Positions 1-8,272 of a stretch of DNA of 64,000 nt are shown here, piece by piece. The notes under the pieces are model-generated. The model saw only the letters and a program-made list of their open reading frames with translations. It made no database searches and was not told where the DNA came from. Source of the DNA: an uncultured Bacteroidales bacterium (GTDB lineage Bacteria; Bacteroidota; Bacteroidia; Bacteroidales; Paludibacteraceae); NCBI GenBank assembly GCA_902766045.1, contig CACXCA010000003.1, positions 1 through 64,000 on the forward strand, in the 5' to 3' direction. Positions within the stretch are counted from its first letter, which is position 1. Each line of letters begins with the position of its first letter. The translations under genes and the position numbers were made by a program.

Positions 1-390
1 CAAGGTTGTTGCAGGCAACTTTGGCGCTTTTGTGAGACTTGTGCATCCATAGAACATACTTTTATAACAAGCTTTATCCAAGATTGTTGCAGGCAATTTT
101 GGCGCTTTTGTGAGACTTGTGCATCCATAGAACATCATATAATAACATTCTTCCTTCAAGGTTGTTGCAGGCAACTTTGGCGCTTTTGTGAGACTTGTGC
201 ATCCATAGAACATACAATTATAACAAGCTTTATCCAAGGTTGTTGCAGGCAATTTTGGCGCTTTTGTGAGACTTGTGCATCCATAGAACATAAAATCATA
301 GCACCTAGAAGCTAATGTTGTGGCGGGCAGTTCGGGCGCTTTCGTCAGGCTAGTGCATCCCGCAAATAAACCATTGAAGCAATAGTCGTT
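1..390 (-). repeat. 78-bp tandem coding repeat (at least 4 copies plus a diverged one)
   Basis: Repeat units begin at 1, 79, 157 and 235, each exactly 78 bp, with a more diverged unit from 313. In each unit a 57-bp core is nearly invariant: the cores at 1-57 and 157-213 are identical, and the others differ by one or two bases. The following 21 bp vary strongly. The unit encodes 26 residues, so gain or loss of a unit keeps the reading frame. Confidence 0.95.
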
Positions 391-786
391 GGAAATGAAC
401 ACAATTTCACCCACGTTGTCGATAAGGCTCATCACACTACCACTGGCGGCGATGCGTCCGGTCATGACGAATTTTGTGTACATATTTGTTGTGTCCGAGA
501 AGCCTTGCGGATTGTTTCCCCGCAGCAATGCCTTGTCGCCTTTGTGTTTCAGAGGGATGAGCGTGTCAGCCAGAAGTTTTGCCCAGGTTTTCCCTCCATC
601 CAGAGAGTATTGCACATCAGGGGTCCTTTGCAAGGTGTCGGACGAGGATCTATTCTTTTTGGACGAATCGTGTGTTTGTATACCGAACGACGAGCCATCC
701 TCCTCAGCCGTGAAGGTGAGGTAGTTGGCAGCGTAAAGTGCGCTAGTGGCGCACAAAAATAGAGAAATAAGTAATTTTTTGAGCAT
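1..786 (-). CDS. Secreted BspA-like repeat protein, 5' part (runs off the window)
   Basis: An open frame of 262 codons starts at ATG 786 and leaves the window at base 1, so only the N-terminal part is visible. It begins with a signal peptide (MLKKLLISLFLCATSALYA), followed by about 110 residues of unassigned sequence. It then enters 26-residue repeats of the type FYGCTSLTKAPKLPATTL plus a variable linker; about five are visible. These resemble the BspA-like/LRR5 repeats of surface proteins in Bacteroidota and protists. A TAnnTTTG box at 815-822 lies a short leader ahead of the start and supports it. Surface exposure is known for the family; the binding partner is unknown. The C-terminus, where a sorting domain would be, lies outside the window. 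Confidence 0.85.
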   Translation of the reverse strand, partial: MLKKLLISLFLCATSALYAANYLTFTAEEDGSSFGIQTHDSSKKNRSSSDTLQRTPDVQYSLDGGKTWAKLLADTLIPLKHKGDKALLRGNNPQGFSDTTNMYTKFVMTGRIAASGSVMSLIDNVGEIVFISNDYCFNGLFAGCTSLTKAPELPATTLASRCYDFMFYGCTSLTKAPKLPATTLDKACYNCMFYGCTSLTKAPKLPATTLKEECYYMMFYGCTSLTKAPKLPATILDKACYKSMFYGCTSLTKAPKLPATTL

Positions 787-814
787 ATTATGTACCTGTG
801 ATTGGTGTATGTTG

Positions 815-822
815 CAAATATA
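815..822 (-). promoter_or_regulatory. -7 box of the BspA-like gene
   Basis: TATATTTG on the minus strand matches the Bacteroidota -7 consensus TAnnTTTG. It lies 29 bases upstream of ATG 786. Confidence 0.6.
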
Positions 823-893
823 ATTTTTTGTGATGGAAATTAAAAGGGAATGTAATATTGCGTCTACTATAATCGATTTGTAAGATTTGGACA

Positions 894-1066
894 GATTTGT
901 AAGATTTCTCGCGAAGCGACTCATCGTTAAAATAAAAAAATAGCGCACAAAAAGGAGTGTCCTTCGGACAGAAATCATACAAATCATTACAAATCTAACA
1001 AATTTGTTTTCCTAGGGACATGATGGCAATGTGTCAATTTGTAAGATTTCTCGCAATGCGACTCAT
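894..1066. repeat. Pair of 31-bp direct repeats, each with a TCGC-NNN-GCGA hairpin
   Basis: Copies at 894-924 and 1036-1066 share ATTTGTAAGATTTCTCGC, then three variable bases, then GCGACTCAT. The four-base stem TCGC/GCGA is kept while the loop changes from GAA to AAT. Confidence 0.75.
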
Positions 1067-1239
1067 ATCATAAATAAATTTAATCCTGTCCGATAAAAAA
1101 AACATATGAAGTATGGAAAGTGCTTGCTTTTCGCAAAACAAGTCTGTGATGTCTATTTATCGGCACTGCAGGCATGTGAATTGTCACTTCTCAACTTTTA
1201 CCGAACAGCAATGTTTTTTAATTTTTAACAGAAACTTTT

Positions 1240-1247
1240 TATCTTTG
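1240..1247 (+). promoter_or_regulatory. -7 box of acyltransferase gene
   Basis: TATCTTTG matches TAnnTTTG. Transcription would start near 1254, on top of the possible TTG start at 1253. This favours translation from ATG 1280. Confidence 0.6.
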
Positions 1248-1279
1248 CTAGGTTGAAACATTATAATTCTTTTTTACCA

Positions 1280-2266
1280 ATGCAGACTTTCTCTCTTGAC
1301 CGTTTTTTCGGAAAAACCAATAGATTTTATTTCATGGGCATCGCCATCATCTTGATTTTCTTCTTTCATCTAGATACTCATTATGCTGACACGTTTGCCA
1401 CGAACGCCCCTGCATGGTTAAGGGTTTTTGACCAAGGATATCTCGGTGTAGATATCTTTTTTATCCTCTCAAGCTTCGGCCTGACCATCTCGTTGGATAA
1501 ATACACAGAGAAGCCCGACTATAAACAGTTCTATCTAAATCGATTTAAACGGATTTATCCTTATTATATATGTTATCTGGTTCTGTTAAGTCTCAGTTTC
1601 CTCTATGTGTTGGACAAAACAATGACCATACGACTCTTTTCTGACAACCTCCTCTGTTTGTCTCTATTTTTAGATTCGCCCGAAACAGCGTTAATTCATG
1701 TGGATTGGTACTCTCAATCGATCCTACTGCTCTATCTATTCTTCCCACTTGTCTTCCAGTTGAACAAACGTATTGCATCCATGAAATTTTCGATCGAAGC
1801 GATCTTTTTACTATTACTCATCTTAATTGCCCGACTACCGATTTACACACAAAGTCAATACTTATTCATCAGCAGATGGCCTATCCTATTTTTGGCCTCT
1901 GTCACTTATTTCCATCTCAAACAGAATGATTACGCCACAATCATAAAGCTTTCGTTACTATCCATATTGGTTGGATCCCTGCTTTTCAATCTTTATCTGT
2001 TGCTCTCCTTGGGTGTCTTTGCGGTTGTCTTGCTAATCTGTTCGGTGGATATCACACTTCCGTTCAATAAAGCATTATCATTCCTGGGAAAACATTCCTA
2101 CGAGATCTATCTGGCACAAAATGTTTGGACTTACTATTTCATCCATACGAAACGATTTGACAGTCCGTATGTTTTAACTGCCATCTGCCTTGTCGGCACA
2201 ATCATCACAGCAATTGTTATCTATTTTGCAGGCAAGGTTCTATCCAAGCTTTTCCCTAAGAATTAA
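1280..2266 (+). CDS. Acyltransferase family 3 membrane protein
   Basis: This 328-residue multi-pass membrane protein resembles the Acyl_transf_3 family, which moves acetyl or other acyl groups onto surface glycans. The N-terminus holds a hydrophobic segment with FFFHLDTHYAD, where the family has its catalytic-type histidine. A GYLGVDIFFILSSFGLTI segment around residues 52-69 is typical. About ten hydrophobic segments follow. An upstream in-frame TTG at 1253 would add nine residues, but the predicted transcription start falls on it, so ATG 1280 is preferred. The gene is convergent with the DUF3078 gene, with only 8 bp between. The acyl acceptor cannot be told from sequence. Confidence 0.8.
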   Translation: MQTFSLDRFFGKTNRFYFMGIAIILIFFFHLDTHYADTFATNAPAWLRVFDQGYLGVDIFFILSSFGLTISLDKYTEKPDYKQFYLNRFKRIYPYYICYLVLLSLSFLYVLDKTMTIRLFSDNLLCLSLFLDSPETALIHVDWYSQSILLLYLFFPLVFQLNKRIASMKFSIEAIFLLLLILIARLPIYTQSQYLFISRWPILFLASVTYFHLKQNDYATIIKLSLLSILVGSLLFNLYLLLSLGVFAVVLLICSVDITLPFNKALSFLGKHSYEIYLAQNVWTYYFIHTKRFDSPYVLTAICLVGTIITAIVIYFAGKVLSKLFPKN

Positions 2267-2274
2267 CCACCCCG

Positions 2275-3585
2275 TCATCGTCGGAAGATATAATTAAAGC
2301 CGAACGACAGTTGTTCCTGTATCTGAATTTTAGCATCTTCATCCTTTGCTGTGTTGTCATATCGCATAATCAAGGAGAGACGTGTACTCAAGTAACGGTT
2401 AATGATGAATTTACCCACCGTTTCCCAGTTCAGCTCAATGTTTTTGCAATTATATGAACTGAAGAAATAGAGATTAGAATTCAAATGAATCTCCTTGGTG
2501 AATTTCCAATCCATCTTAGCCCGTAACATATATCCCAAATAGGTTGTATATGTCTGGGTAGAATCCAGTCCCACATGCAAATGATCCACTCGATCATCCA
2601 CCGAAAACAGCACCTTATATGTAACAGGAGCCAAACGAATCGTATTCTTTTTATTATAACGGCACTCCATGCCTAAACTGAAGAATATCGTAGTAGGAGA
2701 CAAGAAAGATGCAACCACTTCCTTCGAATTGATCTTCTTATAACTAGGGAAGAGTGAAGTGTTAAAATCAATTGCAGCACTATAATACACTTTTTTTGAG
2801 AACCATGTCTGATACCCCAATAATGTACCCAACTGGAAAACATCATTATTCACACGAAAGGTATGAAGAGTATCTTCACTTGTGTTATAGAAGCCCACCT
2901 TGACGTCCATACTATTTTCCCATACAAGACGATCTTTCTTGTAATCAATATTATAATCAAAGATTGTCAGGAAAGTAGCATTCGGGGTTCCTCCTTTCGA
3001 CCAGTTGTCTGTCACATAATATTGAGAAAACTGCATCGCCAAACTTCCATCAAAGCTCCACGGAGATTTTTCTTTCTGTTTCAAGTATTTCTTTATATCA
3101 CCCAATTCCGGTTCTTCTGCCATAGGCTCCAAGCCTGTGATATAGATTTCCTTCTCTTCCACATTGAAGCGTTCCAGGTTCTCATCGTATGGTTTCAGAT
3201 CATAATACTCTATCTTCTCAGGCATTTCCAAAGAGATCTTATACATAGAACGACGACGGAAGAAATCCTCCAACAACATTTCTCTATACTTTTTCTCAAA
3301 ATTCGTCTCATGGAAAGGGTATATCATCTCATTTTCCCATGTCACCCGATATTCAGGGAACAAAGGCAACAGCTCCACCGTATTGATAGAATCAAAAACC
3401 AAAGGATAAAACAACACCTTTCCCTCCTTATTAGGGGAGTTCCAATACTCTTCCGGCGTAAGTATAGGGATGTTCGGTTCTGTTGGAGAAACAGCAGAAC
3501 TATCCTCCTGTGCTTTTACAGTGACTGTAAAACAGAAAGTTAGCAAAAGAAACAACAAAAAAGCATATTTATCCAACTTCATCAC
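2275..3585 (-). CDS. DUF3078 family predicted outer-membrane protein
   Basis: A 436-residue protein with a signal peptide ending near KAQ (residue 26). The central and C-terminal part has the alternating pattern of an outer-membrane beta-barrel, with the DUF3078-like stretch WSFDGSLAMQFSQYYVTDNW followed by WSKGG. No biochemical role is established for this Bacteroidota family. A TAnnTTTG box at 3627-3634 gives it its own promoter. The start may be either of two adjacent ATGs (3585 or 3582). Confidence 0.8.
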   Translation of the reverse strand: MMKLDKYAFLLFLLLTFCFTVTVKAQEDSSAVSPTEPNIPILTPEEYWNSPNKEGKVLFYPLVFDSINTVELLPLFPEYRVTWENEMIYPFHETNFEKKYREMLLEDFFRRRSMYKISLEMPEKIEYYDLKPYDENLERFNVEEKEIYITGLEPMAEEPELGDIKKYLKQKEKSPWSFDGSLAMQFSQYYVTDNWSKGGTPNATFLTIFDYNIDYKKDRLVWENSMDVKVGFYNTSEDTLHTFRVNNDVFQLGTLLGYQTWFSKKVYYSAAIDFNTSLFPSYKKINSKEVVASFLSPTTIFFSLGMECRYNKKNTIRLAPVTYKVLFSVDDRVDHLHVGLDSTQTYTTYLGYMLRAKMDWKFTKEIHLNSNLYFFSSYNCKNIELNWETVGKFIINRYLSTRLSLIMRYDNTAKDEDAKIQIQEQLSFGFNYIFRR

Positions 3586-3626
3586 TACAAAGATTTAGCT
3601 TTCGCTGATATCAAAATAGATGTATG

Positions 3627-3634
3627 CAAAAATA
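3627..3634 (-). promoter_or_regulatory. -7 box of the DUF3078 gene
   Basis: TATTTTTG on the minus strand, 42 bases ahead of the start codon, fits the Bacteroidota TAnnTTTG consensus. Confidence 0.55.
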
Positions 3635-3656
3635 ATAAAATTTTCATTGCAAAACA

Positions 3657-5660
3657 TCATTCTCGAAAACGCTTAATAACATTATAGGCTACATATATTC
3701 CTAATTCACCTGCTTTGCTCAAATCTGAAAAGCCTTTTTCTTTCTCTCCTATCATCACATAGCATAATCCTCTGTTAAAAAAGGCCTCGGCGAAATCTCC
3801 CTCCAGTTCAATGGCTCTCGAATAATTGGCTATTGCATTCCTATAATCTTTTTGCAGCAACAAGACATTTCCTCGATTAAACCAAGAAAAAGGGAAGGTT
3901 GAATACAATTCATTTGTCTTCTCATAATCCTTCACAATCAGATCATATATCATCTTCACACCATAACGATCCGCTGTCTCATCTTCTTTTCTCTGCACCT
4001 CATCTTTCATCGAAGCCTCATATTCCAGTTTCTTCATCCGACAGTTACCGCGTGAAAAATAATAAACCCATTTCTCCTGCAAAGGAGCTATCTCAATTGC
4101 CTTTCCATAATCTTCTATTGCGCTATCATAATCAGAGACAGACTCATAACATAAGGCTCTTTGGAAATAATACAAGGCAGAAGGTGATTTGTCAATCTCC
4201 TTGGTATAAGATTCTATTTCACTGAATGATCCATCTAGATTCTTATCTGCAGAAGAAACAGCATTAGATAAATACAAACGATGATTCAGAGACAAGTTCA
4301 TTTTATCAATCGTCTTGTCAAAATAAGACGAGCGTCTCATTCCCTCTTTCTTCACAGGGGTACCTGTCAGCACAATATTATTTTCCGGATCAATATTGAA
4401 ATTCACATTCTGCACTTTTCCTCTGGATTCACTCTTATAAGTCAATCGCTTTGTCTCCTCTTCCTTATCCGCAACTACCAGTTTTTGATGATTACGAAGA
4501 TCTTTGTCCGATTTCTTACGTGTCTTCTGTGTCTCCTTCTCAATATCTTTTTTAGTTATCTTCCGTTGACGAAGCAACATAGCTGTGTTATAATCTTTCT
4601 CGGCACCAAGTTTATCGAATTTCTTCATCTTGGCCTCTCCTCGTCCGTAATAGGCCGGGAAGAAATCAGGATACTCCTCAATGATCTTATCATAATCTGC
4701 GATACATCTCTTCAATTCACCCAGTTCATTCTCCAGAATAGCTCTGTTATAAATCGCAAAATAATTATTGGGTTCCATCTCAATCACCCGATCAAAATCC
4801 TCCAACGCACGATTTTTATCTCCCACCTCAGCCCGAAGCAATCCTCTGTTGTAATAAGCCAATGAATTGGATGGGTCTAGACGGATCACATGGTCATAAT
4901 CATCCATCGCACCTCTTAAATCATTCAACTGATAGCGAATCAATCCACGATTGATATAGTAATTCCCACGGTAAGGCTCCAATCGTATCGCTTCGTCAAA
5001 ATCTGCAAGAGATTCTTTATACTCTTTTTGCATATAATAAACATAGCCTCTTGCCGCATGACCCTCGGCACTGAAGTGATCCAGTTCAAGCACTCTTTCA
5101 AAATCCTTCATAGCCATCAACGTGTCTTCATCGGATATATAAGCATAGCCTCTGTTCAGATACGCTTCCTTATAATGAGGGAACTGTTCCACCGTCAGGG
5201 TGAAATCTCTGACTGCCTGCTTATAGTCTTTTTTCTCCATGGAAGCGTATCCTTTGCATAATAACAGCAGTTTACTCTCAGGCGAAAACTCCAATCCTTT
5301 ATCAAAATCCTCTGTTGCCTCATCATATTTTTTCAAATACACCTTGGCAATACCTCTACAACGATATGCCTCAACTAAAAATGGATTTCGACTCAATGCC
5401 AAAGAGCAATCCTCCTCAGCACCTTTATAATCCTCCAGACTGATTTTCGCCACTCCACGGTAGAAATAAGGTTCTGCCAAGTGCGGTTTCACTCGAATCA
5501 CCTGGTTAAAATACTGAATTGCAAGAACATAATCCTCAAAATATAACGCATTCTTACCAATAGACAACACTCGGTCCGTATTGATTTGAGCATACGAACC
5601 GCACAACATCGTTGTCAGAAACGATGTCACCCATATCCATCTTAGCAAACCTTTTTTCAT
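3657..5660 (-). CDS. Secreted tetratricopeptide-repeat protein
   Basis: This 667-residue protein has a signal peptide (cleavage near SYAQ, residue 25), so it probably acts in the periplasm or at the outer membrane. About ten tandem TPR units fill residues 28-365 (for example YNRGLLRAEVGDKNRALEDF). A charged, lysine-rich linker covers roughly 370-480, and further TPR units follow at about 490-650. TPR arrays bind partner proteins; the partner here is unknown. The start lies 3 bp after the radA stop, so the two are probably co-transcribed. This link may only be positional, because RadA is cytoplasmic and this protein is exported. Confidence 0.85.
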   Translation of the reverse strand: MKKGLLRWIWVTSFLTTMLCGSYAQINTDRVLSIGKNALYFEDYVLAIQYFNQVIRVKPHLAEPYFYRGVAKISLEDYKGAEEDCSLALSRNPFLVEAYRCRGIAKVYLKKYDEATEDFDKGLEFSPESKLLLLCKGYASMEKKDYKQAVRDFTLTVEQFPHYKEAYLNRGYAYISDEDTLMAMKDFERVLELDHFSAEGHAARGYVYYMQKEYKESLADFDEAIRLEPYRGNYYINRGLIRYQLNDLRGAMDDYDHVIRLDPSNSLAYYNRGLLRAEVGDKNRALEDFDRVIEMEPNNYFAIYNRAILENELGELKRCIADYDKIIEEYPDFFPAYYGRGEAKMKKFDKLGAEKDYNTAMLLRQRKITKKDIEKETQKTRKKSDKDLRNHQKLVVADKEEETKRLTYKSESRGKVQNVNFNIDPENNIVLTGTPVKKEGMRRSSYFDKTIDKMNLSLNHRLYLSNAVSSADKNLDGSFSEIESYTKEIDKSPSALYYFQRALCYESVSDYDSAIEDYGKAIEIAPLQEKWVYYFSRGNCRMKKLEYEASMKDEVQRKEDETADRYGVKMIYDLIVKDYEKTNELYSTFPFSWFNRGNVLLLQKDYRNAIANYSRAIELEGDFAEAFFNRGLCYVMIGEKEKGFSDLSKAGELGIYVAYNVIKRFRE

Positions 5661-5663
5661 CCT

Positions 5664-7028
5664 TTAACCAAATAGAAATTTAAATGCTTCATCTACCTTA
5701 CGAGCAAAGCATACTTCTATAGAACGATTTTTCATGGAAATATTTTTATATTCAGGGATAATTATTCGCTTGAACCCTAATTTTTCTGCTTCAGCTATTC
5801 GTTGTTCGATTCGATTGATCGGACGAATTTCACCTGACAAGCCCACCTCACCTGCCAAACAGGTCTGTCCATCAATAGCAATATCCATGTTTGAAGAGAG
5901 GATAGCACTGATGATAGCAAGGTCTATCGCAGGGTCATTGATCTTTATACCTCCAGCAATATTCAAATAGACATCTTTCTGAGCCAACTTAAATCCGACT
6001 CTTTTCTCCAAAACCGCTAACAGCATATTCAATCTGCGAATATCAAAGCCAGTAGCCGAACGCTGTGGATTACCATACGCAGCTGTGCTCACCAGAGCTT
6101 GAGCCTCAATCAAGAAAGGTCGAACTCCCTCAATAGCAGCCCCGATAGCCGTTCCACTCAATCCCTCATGATTGTTTGACAACAATAACTCAGAAGGGTT
6201 GCTCACCTCCCGCAATCCAGATTGGCGCATCTCATATATGCCCAACTCCTCCGTGCTTCCAAAACGATTTTTTATGGAACGTAATATTCTATACATATAA
6301 TGTTGATCTCCTTCAAACTGAAGTACCGTATCAACGATATGCTCCAACACCTTAGGTCCGGCAATGTTTCCCTCTTTATTGATATGTCCGATTAATAAAA
6401 CCGGAACACTGCTCTCTTTAGCAAACTTCAATAATGCAGCAGAGCACTCACGAACCTGTGTCACACTTCCGGGCGAGGACTCCGCCATCTCGGTAGAGAT
6501 CGTCTGTATGGAATCGATGATGACCAGGTCAGGTTTCACATTCTGTATATGCACAAAGATCTGTTCCAAAGAGGTTTCACTCACGATATAACAGTCAGGA
6601 TTATTTTGAATCATCAGACGGTCCGACCGCAGCTTCAACTGCTTCGTACTCTCCTCTCCAGAGACATAAAGTGTCCGCTTCCCTTTAATATTCAAAACGA
6701 TCTGCAACACCAAGGTTGATTTTCCGATGCCCGGTTCGCCACCAATCAATGTAAGAGACCCTGGAACAATACCACCACCCAACACACGGTTGAACTCATT
6801 GTTCCCTGTGTCGTTTCGTACCTCATCGGTGGTTTCCACCTCTTGTATTCGTATTGGTTTCGTCTTTTCAGAAGAGATAAATCCTACCGTGGAAGGGACA
6901 TTTTTTTCTTTTCTAATGATCTCCTCCACGTAGGTGTTCCACTCCCCGCAAGCAGGACATTTACCCACCCACTTGGCTGCTTCTGCACCACAGTTCTGAC
7001 AGACATACACCGACTTCGCCTTTGCCAT
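5664..7028 (-). CDS. radA: DNA repair protein RadA
   Basis: RadA is a RecA-like ATPase that helps branch migration and processing of recombination intermediates. The order of parts is complete. An N-terminal C4 zinc finger (CQNCG...CPACG) is followed by a Walker A motif (GGEPGIGKST) near residue 97, the RadA-specific KNRFG motif near 255, and a C-terminal Lon-like domain (residues ~280-450). The length of about 454 residues is normal. ATG 7028 (MAKAKSVYVC) is preferred over the ATG six bases upstream. No TAnnTTTG box is visible in the 118 bp upstream, so transcription may come from the S66 peptidase gene. Confidence 0.96.
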   Translation of the reverse strand: MAKAKSVYVCQNCGAEAAKWVGKCPACGEWNTYVEEIIRKEKNVPSTVGFISSEKTKPIRIQEVETTDEVRNDTGNNEFNRVLGGGIVPGSLTLIGGEPGIGKSTLVLQIVLNIKGKRTLYVSGEESTKQLKLRSDRLMIQNNPDCYIVSETSLEQIFVHIQNVKPDLVIIDSIQTISTEMAESSPGSVTQVRECSAALLKFAKESSVPVLLIGHINKEGNIAGPKVLEHIVDTVLQFEGDQHYMYRILRSIKNRFGSTEELGIYEMRQSGLREVSNPSELLLSNNHEGLSGTAIGAAIEGVRPFLIEAQALVSTAAYGNPQRSATGFDIRRLNMLLAVLEKRVGFKLAQKDVYLNIAGGIKINDPAIDLAIISAILSSNMDIAIDGQTCLAGEVGLSGEIRPINRIEQRIAEAEKLGFKRIIIPEYKNISMKNRSIEVCFARKVDEAFKFLFG

Positions 7029-7074
7029 ATTCATTCATTATTATTAATTTGAATCTGTTTCCTTCCACCATACC

Positions 7075-7102
7075 GTAGAGACGCAATGCATTGCGTCTCT
7101 AC
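7075..7102. repeat. 28-bp perfect palindrome (dispersed family, copy 1)
   Basis: The half-site GTAGAGACGCAATG is followed directly by its exact reverse complement. The outer ten bases are shared with copies at 41648, 41703 and 44704, while the centre differs (AATGCATT here, ACGGCCGT there) and stays self-complementary. A second hairpin (CATTGCA, TTTT, TGCAATG) lies at about 7113-7131. Both sit between the S66 peptidase gene and radA. Confidence 0.9.
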
Positions 7103-7146
7103 AATGTGACGTGCATTGCATTTTTGCAATGTGACTGCATTACGTT

Positions 7147-8190
7147 TCATTTATACGTAATCGTAGCCTTTTTAGCATCCACCACCAACTCAACCTCACG
7201 ACCTAAGTAAGTAGCCAGATTCTCTGAGTCATGTCCAATATTTATCCCATACAACACAGGAATACCTAAATCCTCAAGATGATCACGCATAATCTCATTA
7301 ATAGGATCATCTTTACCTTGACTAGCATTGGTAAATTCACCAATCACAACACCTTTCACACAATCCAATTTGCCACTCTGTTTCAGGTTATACATCATCC
7401 GGTCGATGCTGTAATTTGCCTCTCCAGTATCTTCAATCAACAGAATAGCATCTCTCACATTCAGGTCATTCACCGTACCACCCAAGCTATAAATAATAGA
7501 AAGGTTTCCGCCAACCAGACGACCAGTTGCCTTTCCTTTTATACAGTCCGAATTAGTTTGAATAGAATGAGAGGTTAACTCTCCGAACAAAGCTTTACGA
7601 AGTGTCTCCACACTCGATGAGTTGACCATATTATTCACCATGGCACCATGAATCGTCTCAATACCTTTGTTGTTTAACACTGCATGAAGAACCGTAATAT
7701 CGCTAAATCCCACCAACCATTTAGGCGAACGTTCAAACTTCGTCCAGTCGAGATAAGGTGTAAGATGTGTAGCACCATATCCACCACGAGCAGCAATAAT
7801 AGCACGGATATTAGGATTATCCAGCAACTTCTGCATTCCCTCCAATCGATCGGACAATTCTCCTGCATGACGACCGTTCTGCATATAAAGGTTATCCGCC
7901 TCAACCACATTCAAGCCCCATGATTTCAGAACACTTATACCCTTCGAAAGTTCATCTTTGGTCACTGCATTAGAAGGTGCAAAGACAGCAACGGTATCTC
8001 CTTTTTTCAAATAGTCTGGACGAATATCTACCCCCACAACTGAATCAGGATTTGAGATATAATACTTCGAGGTATAGACAGACTCATTGGTTATGTATTC
8101 GTTTGTTATGTACTCATTGGTAATATACTCTTTCTTACAGGAAGCCAATGCAGCCGCAACGCATAGCAGCAAAAAAAGTTTCTTTCTCAT
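7147..8190 (-). CDS. S66 family peptidase (LD-carboxypeptidase-like) lipoprotein
   Basis: A 347-residue protein of the LD-carboxypeptidase/MccF family, which trims peptidoglycan peptides or related amide bonds with a Ser-Glu-His triad. The family pattern is clear: AARGGYGATHLTPYLDW near residue 134, then VGFSDIT with the likely nucleophile Ser163, a glutamate in LLIEDTGE and a histidine in GINIGHDSE. Most relatives are cytoplasmic, but this one has a lipoprotein signal (LASC, Cys18), so it should be membrane-anchored outside the cytoplasm. Directly after the cysteine is a small repeat, EYITN three times. Substrate is inferred only from the family. Confidence 0.88.
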   Translation of the reverse strand: MRKKLFLLLCVAAALASCKKEYITNEYITNEYITNESVYTSKYYISNPDSVVGVDIRPDYLKKGDTVAVFAPSNAVTKDELSKGISVLKSWGLNVVEADNLYMQNGRHAGELSDRLEGMQKLLDNPNIRAIIAARGGYGATHLTPYLDWTKFERSPKWLVGFSDITVLHAVLNNKGIETIHGAMVNNMVNSSSVETLRKALFGELTSHSIQTNSDCIKGKATGRLVGGNLSIIYSLGGTVNDLNVRDAILLIEDTGEANYSIDRMMYNLKQSGKLDCVKGVVIGEFTNASQGKDDPINEIMRDHLEDLGIPVLYGINIGHDSENLATYLGREVELVVDAKKATITYK

Positions 8191-8206
8191 GATAAAATAT
8201 TTTAGG

Positions 8207-8227
8207 TGGGTTTTCTTTTCAACCCAT
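8207..8227 (-). terminator. Weak terminator-like hairpin after the acyltransferase gene
   Basis: TGGGTT and AACCCA form a six-base stem, followed on the minus strand by an AT-rich stretch. It lies between the acyltransferase stop (8273) and the S66 start (8190). A second small hairpin, GAGTCC-GCA-GGACTC, is at 8254-8268. Confidence 0.4.
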
Positions 8228-8272
8228 AATTAATGAATCACATCTATCGCAGTGAGTCCGCAGGACTCCTTC

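Larger units (their letters stand above)
787..1279. other. Gene-free interval with small repeated hairpins
   Basis: This 490-bp AT-rich stretch has no convincing gene. It contains a 31-bp direct repeat (894-924 and 1036-1066), a third partial copy near 875-890, and a related inverted stretch near 970-1005. It also has a small GTCC-TTC-GGAC hairpin near 949-960. A 64-codon open frame on the minus strand (788-982) runs through the repeats and looks accidental. The right end carries the promoter of the next gene. Confidence 0.6.

Noticed and set aside
1-390. Regularly spaced near-identical repeats that look like a CRISPR array
   Set aside because: The 57-bp core is too long, the spacing is exactly in codons, and the whole stretch is one open frame encoding BspA-like repeats after a signal peptide.
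788-982. 64-codon open frame on the minus strand
   Set aside because: It runs through the short intergenic repeats and lies on the upstream side of the neighbouring gene's promoter box, with no recognisable product.
2863-3543. 226-codon open frame on the plus strand
   Set aside because: It is fully antisense to the DUF3078 gene, which has a signal peptide and barrel pattern.
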